Assembly: GCA_018806985.1 (NCBI GenBank)
Contig: JADANN010000353.1
Location: 124,001-188,000, forward strand
DNA from: Angiostrongylus vasorum
Taxonomy: Eukaryota > Nematoda > Chromadorea > Rhabditida > Metastrongylidae
DNA: 64,000 bases
Direction: 5' to 3'
The notes under the pieces are model-generated. The model did not search any database. It worked only from the letters and a program-made list of their open reading frames with translations, and was not told where the DNA came from. Made by a program: the position numbers and the translations under genes. This document shows positions 52,201-58,200 of this stretch, piece after piece; position 1 is the stretch's first letter; every line of letters begins with the position of its first letter.

Positions 52201-55200
52201 TGAGCACTTTTCCTCTTTCTATTTGTTATATAAGTGGGGTTTTCTATTTTATTGGACCGGCAAAGCAGTTGGTCGGGGGATGGTCTTACAGCACTATTGC
52301 TTTCGTACTTGTTAGATTTTGACACAATTGTCAACTAGAAGATCTTACTGTGAGTCTGAATACATATGGAGTTTTTTGTTTATCCCAAAATTCTGAGCTC
52401 GACACCTTGTTTTTCATTTTGCAGATTTAGACTCATCTATCATTTAGTAAAGCGTCAAGTTATGAACTATTAGTTTGTACTTTGCGTCATTTCAGTCGTA
52501 TTGCTTACTTGGATACTTGGATGGCCCTTCTTCACTAGTTGTGCGGGCCCGAGCATAATTTCCATTTGTCAGGAGTTTTATTTGTTTAATCATGATTTAA
52601 CTATTATGTTCCCTGGAGTGTCTAGGTCAGCCCAGCCAAACTCTGCCTCAGATCGTCACCACCACAGATAGTCGCCGTCCTCGTAGATCAGAGGGAGATT
52701 TGCCACCATGCGACTAGTTCGATAGCAGGACGGTGGTGGATCCTGGTACTGGATTACTCTTAGTTGCGCTTCCTAATGAAAATCCTGGACTCCTCAGCTT
52801 GGAAGGCCCTGCTGGGGTGATGAATCTCCCACTGTACATCACAGCCCGACACCTATGAACACCTCCCAGCCACGATGAGGCAGTAAACCGTTGGGAGGTT
52901 CAATCATATTATTAAATTTTAATCGCAGTTTTTCAGAATTTGGCGCGTCATTTTGAATGCCGAAAAACGAACCGGAACAAAATTAGTTCCGTAAATTAAA
53001 ATGTAATATGAGTCGACTCTCTTAGTTCGTTTATAGCTCTTAGTTATGCGAGTTTAACTTCGGATGTTATCAAATAATACAGTTAAATGTATGGAGTTGC
53101 CGTATAGCCTTTAGCTGTTCGCTTATTTGAAAGTGCGTAAAAGTGCTTTTTTAAGGTCAACGGGCTACATTGGATTTTTCATCCCCTATCAAGGAAGTTC
53201 TTATCCGACGCTGACAAGATTCAAACGATTCTCGCCAGCAAGAAGTTCTCATTTGTTCCAGTTGTCAGCGATTGTGATGGTTCGTCTTTTTTTCACTAGT
53301 TTAAGCGAACGTAAATGTGAAATCGGTGCCGAAAAGTCCAAAACTTACGTGTTTCGATATTCCACGTGAGGCAAGTCACGTATATTTTGCTGCTTACAAC
53401 GTAACACGTTGATAGACACTTTGAAAAACTACTGTATATCTGTATTTTTCAGCTACCACTTACTTGATACTTGATACTTGAATGGTCCGTCCTCACTGGT
53501 TGTGCGGACACCAGCACAATCACCATTTTTCGGAGATTTGCTGGTTAAGCCACTGTGATTCCCTGGAATCCCGAGGTCACCCTGGCCAAAGTGTGCCCCA
53601 GGTCTTCACCGCCACAGGCAGTCGCAGCCTTTGTGGATCAGAGGGAGATTTGCCCCATGCGACTCTGATACCAGGACGGTGGTGGATCCTGCTATTGGCT
53701 TAGTCTAGGCTTCCTGATAGGCCCTGCCAGGGGATGAATCCTCCGCTGTACACTGCAGTCCGACACCCAGGAACGTCTTCCAGCCACGATGAGGCGGTAA
53801 ACCGTTGGGATGATTTTTCAAATATTTTCATTTGTTACAATTAAAAACCTCCGTTTTTTGAGTTACATAAAGTTGCTAAGGGTAAGGTAAGGTTAATTAA
53901 AGGTAAAGCAATTTAGGCTTTAGTTAGTTAAGTTGAAGTTAAGTTACTTGAGATCAAAGGTAGTTAAATGATCTTAGATTGAGTTACTTACTAATTTTTT
54001 CCAGATAATATCCTATCGCGACTCAGCGTCATGTTTAAAATCCGATTGCTAACATTACTTGCCCAAGAAATAAATGCTGAGGATGAATCTACTGAAATCG
54101 ACAACATATCGCGTCTTCTCGTCAGCATGTGTACGGCAGGACAACCAAAAAATGGGGACAACTGGGGTGAGATCGCCATTGTCGTCAGGCATTTGTCGAC
54201 TGACATACTTCCATTTGCTACCGAAATTCTTGCCATCCTTCTTAGCGGTGTCGAACTGTGTTAGATTATACTAAAACACAGCTTTTTTGGAACATAATCG
54301 TAATATTTACTAGACAGAAGAACGAACTTTCATATACAGATCTATTTACTGTGTGGATTCAAATAAACCTATACAGATATTTGTGATACAACCACAATGA
54401 CGCCTAGATATTTGCAAAATGCCGGATCGCAACTGTATGTGGCGGAGATCGAACACGCTATTACTCTCCTTGGAGACTAACGCGTTCACTACCATACCAT
54501 GTGGGTCCTTTGTTTCGTGTTCCTCTCAAATAGTTTTCTATCTACCAGTGCCATCAGCAATCACCCGTCAACGGGATTTATCGGAGGCACAAATAGGCAT
54601 TGAACACATACACGGAACGAAGGGCCCGCATCGTGTGGTGGTGAACGAGTTAGCCCTCGGAAAGGGTAATAACGATGTTCAATCCCATCCCAAACACTTG
54701 CGTTCCGGAGTTTTGCAAACAGCACCAGCAGCATCATTTGCAGCATCATTTTAGTTGTATTTCACATCATACCCAGCCATGAAGAAAGAATAGGCAGTAA
54801 ATAAAAACTGATTATACCTCACTATTGTTTATCGAACCTATGAAAGCGTTCTGCTGTTCTTCATCTGCAGAGAAGATGAAGGTTTATCCAAGGTGACGAT
54901 CAACATCGATTGTGCGATATTACCACCCGCATGGACACTTGTTCGTTGCTATGTTTTCATATTTCAATCCTATTGCCTCACTTTGTTTCGAAATCAAGGT
55001 GTACATGTACATTTGGCTTGCTATCTTGTTGCCGTGCAGAATAGGTGAAATTTTTAGTTTTAAATATTTCATATGACTATCATCCAAGCGTTTAGATTGC
55101 GCGACATCGCTTACCGATGGTGACGCTATGTGCACTTGGTGGACTCATGTGTTGACCTGTGCTGTCTTTTGGAAACAAGGACTACTCGAAAAGGCCAGAC

Positions 55201-58200
55201 GTCACTACCCGATTGTACGCCGCTGTCCTGATGAGCTTCTGAGCAAGTAGGACGTTCATATGAACAAACTGCCAGGAGTCTGCTTCCTATGTTGGGTGCA
55301 TATGACTTCGTAATATAGAGATGGATCCTTAGAAAAAGTAGTAAATGTTTAAACGTGTGGAGAAACGTGCTCAGGAGCAACGTTACGAGAAGTTTAGTGA
55401 ATTATATCACCCGGGGTCGGCAAATTGGTACTAGACTTGCCTGGGAGGATAAAAGCACTGGGTCGATCCATCGGTAGGCCTCCGCGGTTCATTGTAAAGA
55501 CCAGGTATGCATTTACTCATCTCAAACGACCCTTGATGAAGTCGAATGCATAGCCCATCCCTTAGGGACTAACCAACGCCTAGAGTTCTACACTTTTCCC
55601 TTTTATCCGCGTGAATTTACAAGCCAGCAGAGGAGATACAGACATCTGGAAGTATTACTGTGACGTCTAACGGAAGACGTTTACTCTTTCTGTGGTATCA
55701 CCAACAAAATAACAATGGTTTCAGCCCACTTGCACTTGCTGTAGGACATGCTTTCTGTGCTCGGAAGTTATGCGTTGACGACAGAGAGAATGCCAATTTT
55801 GGGAAGTTTGTCTTCATTCACTCAAGAAAAGCACTGGAGGAGTTAAGGACGATCTGCATTGAAGAAGCAGCAACAGAAATACGTCAGCTGATTGTGAGTT
55901 ACTTGATTCTTAGAAGTTTCGTAGAAGTAGGTAACAACCATTTTAAAGCTTTTTAAATTCACCCATTCATTTGTTCTAATGTTAATTGAATAAATTTAGT
56001 CTAGCAATATTTTTGCTGTGAGTTCTTTACTAATCTAATGAGCAAAGCGAAGTACTGATCGAAATCACCCTTGTCAAACATAAAGCCATCCAAATCAGCT
56101 TGGATCGTCACCGTACATAGTTTTAGTACTCTTTTTTTTATTTATGTCACACTAATCTCTCTAATAATATAGTTAAGGGGTGCGTGTGGTGCAATGGTTG
56201 GAGGGGGCCCTGCAACACACACTGGGATCGATCCTCGCCCTCATGGCCCACCAAGCTTTTACCCATCCCTCCGGGGGTCGGCAAATTGGTACCATACTTG
56301 TCTGGGAGGGTAGCAGCACTGCCTCGGTACATCGGTAGGTCACCGCGAGTCTTTATAATGCCAGATATGCACTCAATCATCTCCAACGATGCTTAATGAA
56401 GTAGCATCTATGGCGCATCCCTCAGAGATTGGTCGACGCTAGAAGCTCCATCGTTTTTTTAAAATCAATACTGCTATTGTGTTTTTAGCCATCTTGTTGT
56501 TAACGTTTCTGTATTTCAACTATTAAACGAACTTATTTTTGTTTTTATATGACAGTGCAAAGGGCGCGTTTGGCGTAATAGTTGGAGGCGCCCTGCAACA
56601 CACACTGGGATCGATCCCCGCCCTCATGGCCCACCAAGTTTCCATCCGGGGTCGGGCAAATTGGTACCATACTTGTCTGGGAGGTAGCAGCACTGCCTCA
56701 GGGTACATCGGTAGGTCACCGCAGAGTCTTTATAATGCCAGATATGCACTCAATCATCTCCAACGATGCTTAATGAAGTAGCATCTATGGCGCATCCCTC
56801 AGAGATTGGTCGACGCTAGAAGCTCCATCGTTTTTAAAATCAATACTGCTATTGTGTTTTAGCCATCTTGTTGTTAACGTTTCTGTATTTCAACTATTAA
56901 ACGAACTTATTTTTGTTTTATATGACAGTGCAAAGGGCGCGTGTGGCGTAATAGTTGGAGGCGCCCTGCAACACACACTGGGATCGATCCCCGCCCTCAT
57001 GGCCCACCAAGCTTTCCATCCCTCCGGGGGTCGGCAAATTGGTACTAGACTTGTCTGTGAGGATAGCAGCACTGGCCTAAAACATCAGTAGGCCACCGCG
57101 ACTCATTGTAAAACGCCAATAATGCATTTAATCTCCTCCAAACGATGCTTAATGATGTTGAATGCATGACTTATCCCTCAGGGATTGATCAAAGCCAAGA
57201 CCTTTATCCTTTTATTTATTGATAAAAGTGTAAATTTCCAAAGTTCATCATTTAGAAGGGCACGTTGCGCTGCTTGGCGTACGAGTGGGTGATGTCGTCG
57301 TTGTTGGACGCATGGCTTCAAGACCTCGTTCCAGAAATCCCCTACTGGCGTCAGTACGCGAAAACCGACTATCACACTTTGTATGAAGAAGCCTGTAATC
57401 ACTACACTCACATTCAATTGCATGGCGGTTGTGAACGAGGCAGTCGAGTAGGTGAAACTCAGAGGAGTACATTGCCTTGTTTTTTTTTCTTACTGTTTTG
57501 GAACGTTTAAGTTTTGAAATCCACCAGCAATCTATGGAGTAGATTTCTTCCATTTTTAACTTACGACGGGGTAGCTATTTCGAATAAAAAAGTGTATTTC
57601 AAAGATGTATGTCTGCGAAGTTGGCTGTCTCCCACATTGGTTCATATATACTTGAGGTAATTGTCATCGAATAGTAGTGCTTTCTTTACTCTTAGCTTGG
57701 CTTCTGCGTGTAAATAAACTCCACTTGGGAAACCCTGCTGGAAGATAAGTTCCCATTGTTAATTCCAATTTGACACCGAGAAGCACCCAAACCACGCTGA
57801 GATGTTAAATTATTAAGGAGCCGGTGGTCTATTAGTAAAATAGAACTTGTACAATGTTTTTAATCTTAGGACTACTGTCATTTCATGGTCTACAACAATA
57901 CTCATATTTGCTGCCCTTCATATACATATATATATTTTTTGTTTTAGTTCTTACTTACTTAGATGCTCGGACGGCCTGTCCTCACTGATTGTGCGAGCCC
58001 AGCACGGGCCCCAGCACAATCTCCATGTTTTTGAGTTTTGCTGGTTTAGCCAATGTGTTTCCCTGGAGTCCCGAGATCAGCTAGGCCAAAGTCTGCCCGA
58101 CGTCGTCACTACCAGCAGTCGCCACCCTTGTGGATCAGAGAGAGATTTGCCACCTAGTTGCGACTAGTTTGACACCAGGACGGTAGTGGATCGTGATATT

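Noticed and set aside
54167..54264. Continuation of the exon 19 frame to the TAG at 54262
   Set aside because: The donor GTGAGA at 54167 and the homologous continuation in exon 20 show this part is intron.
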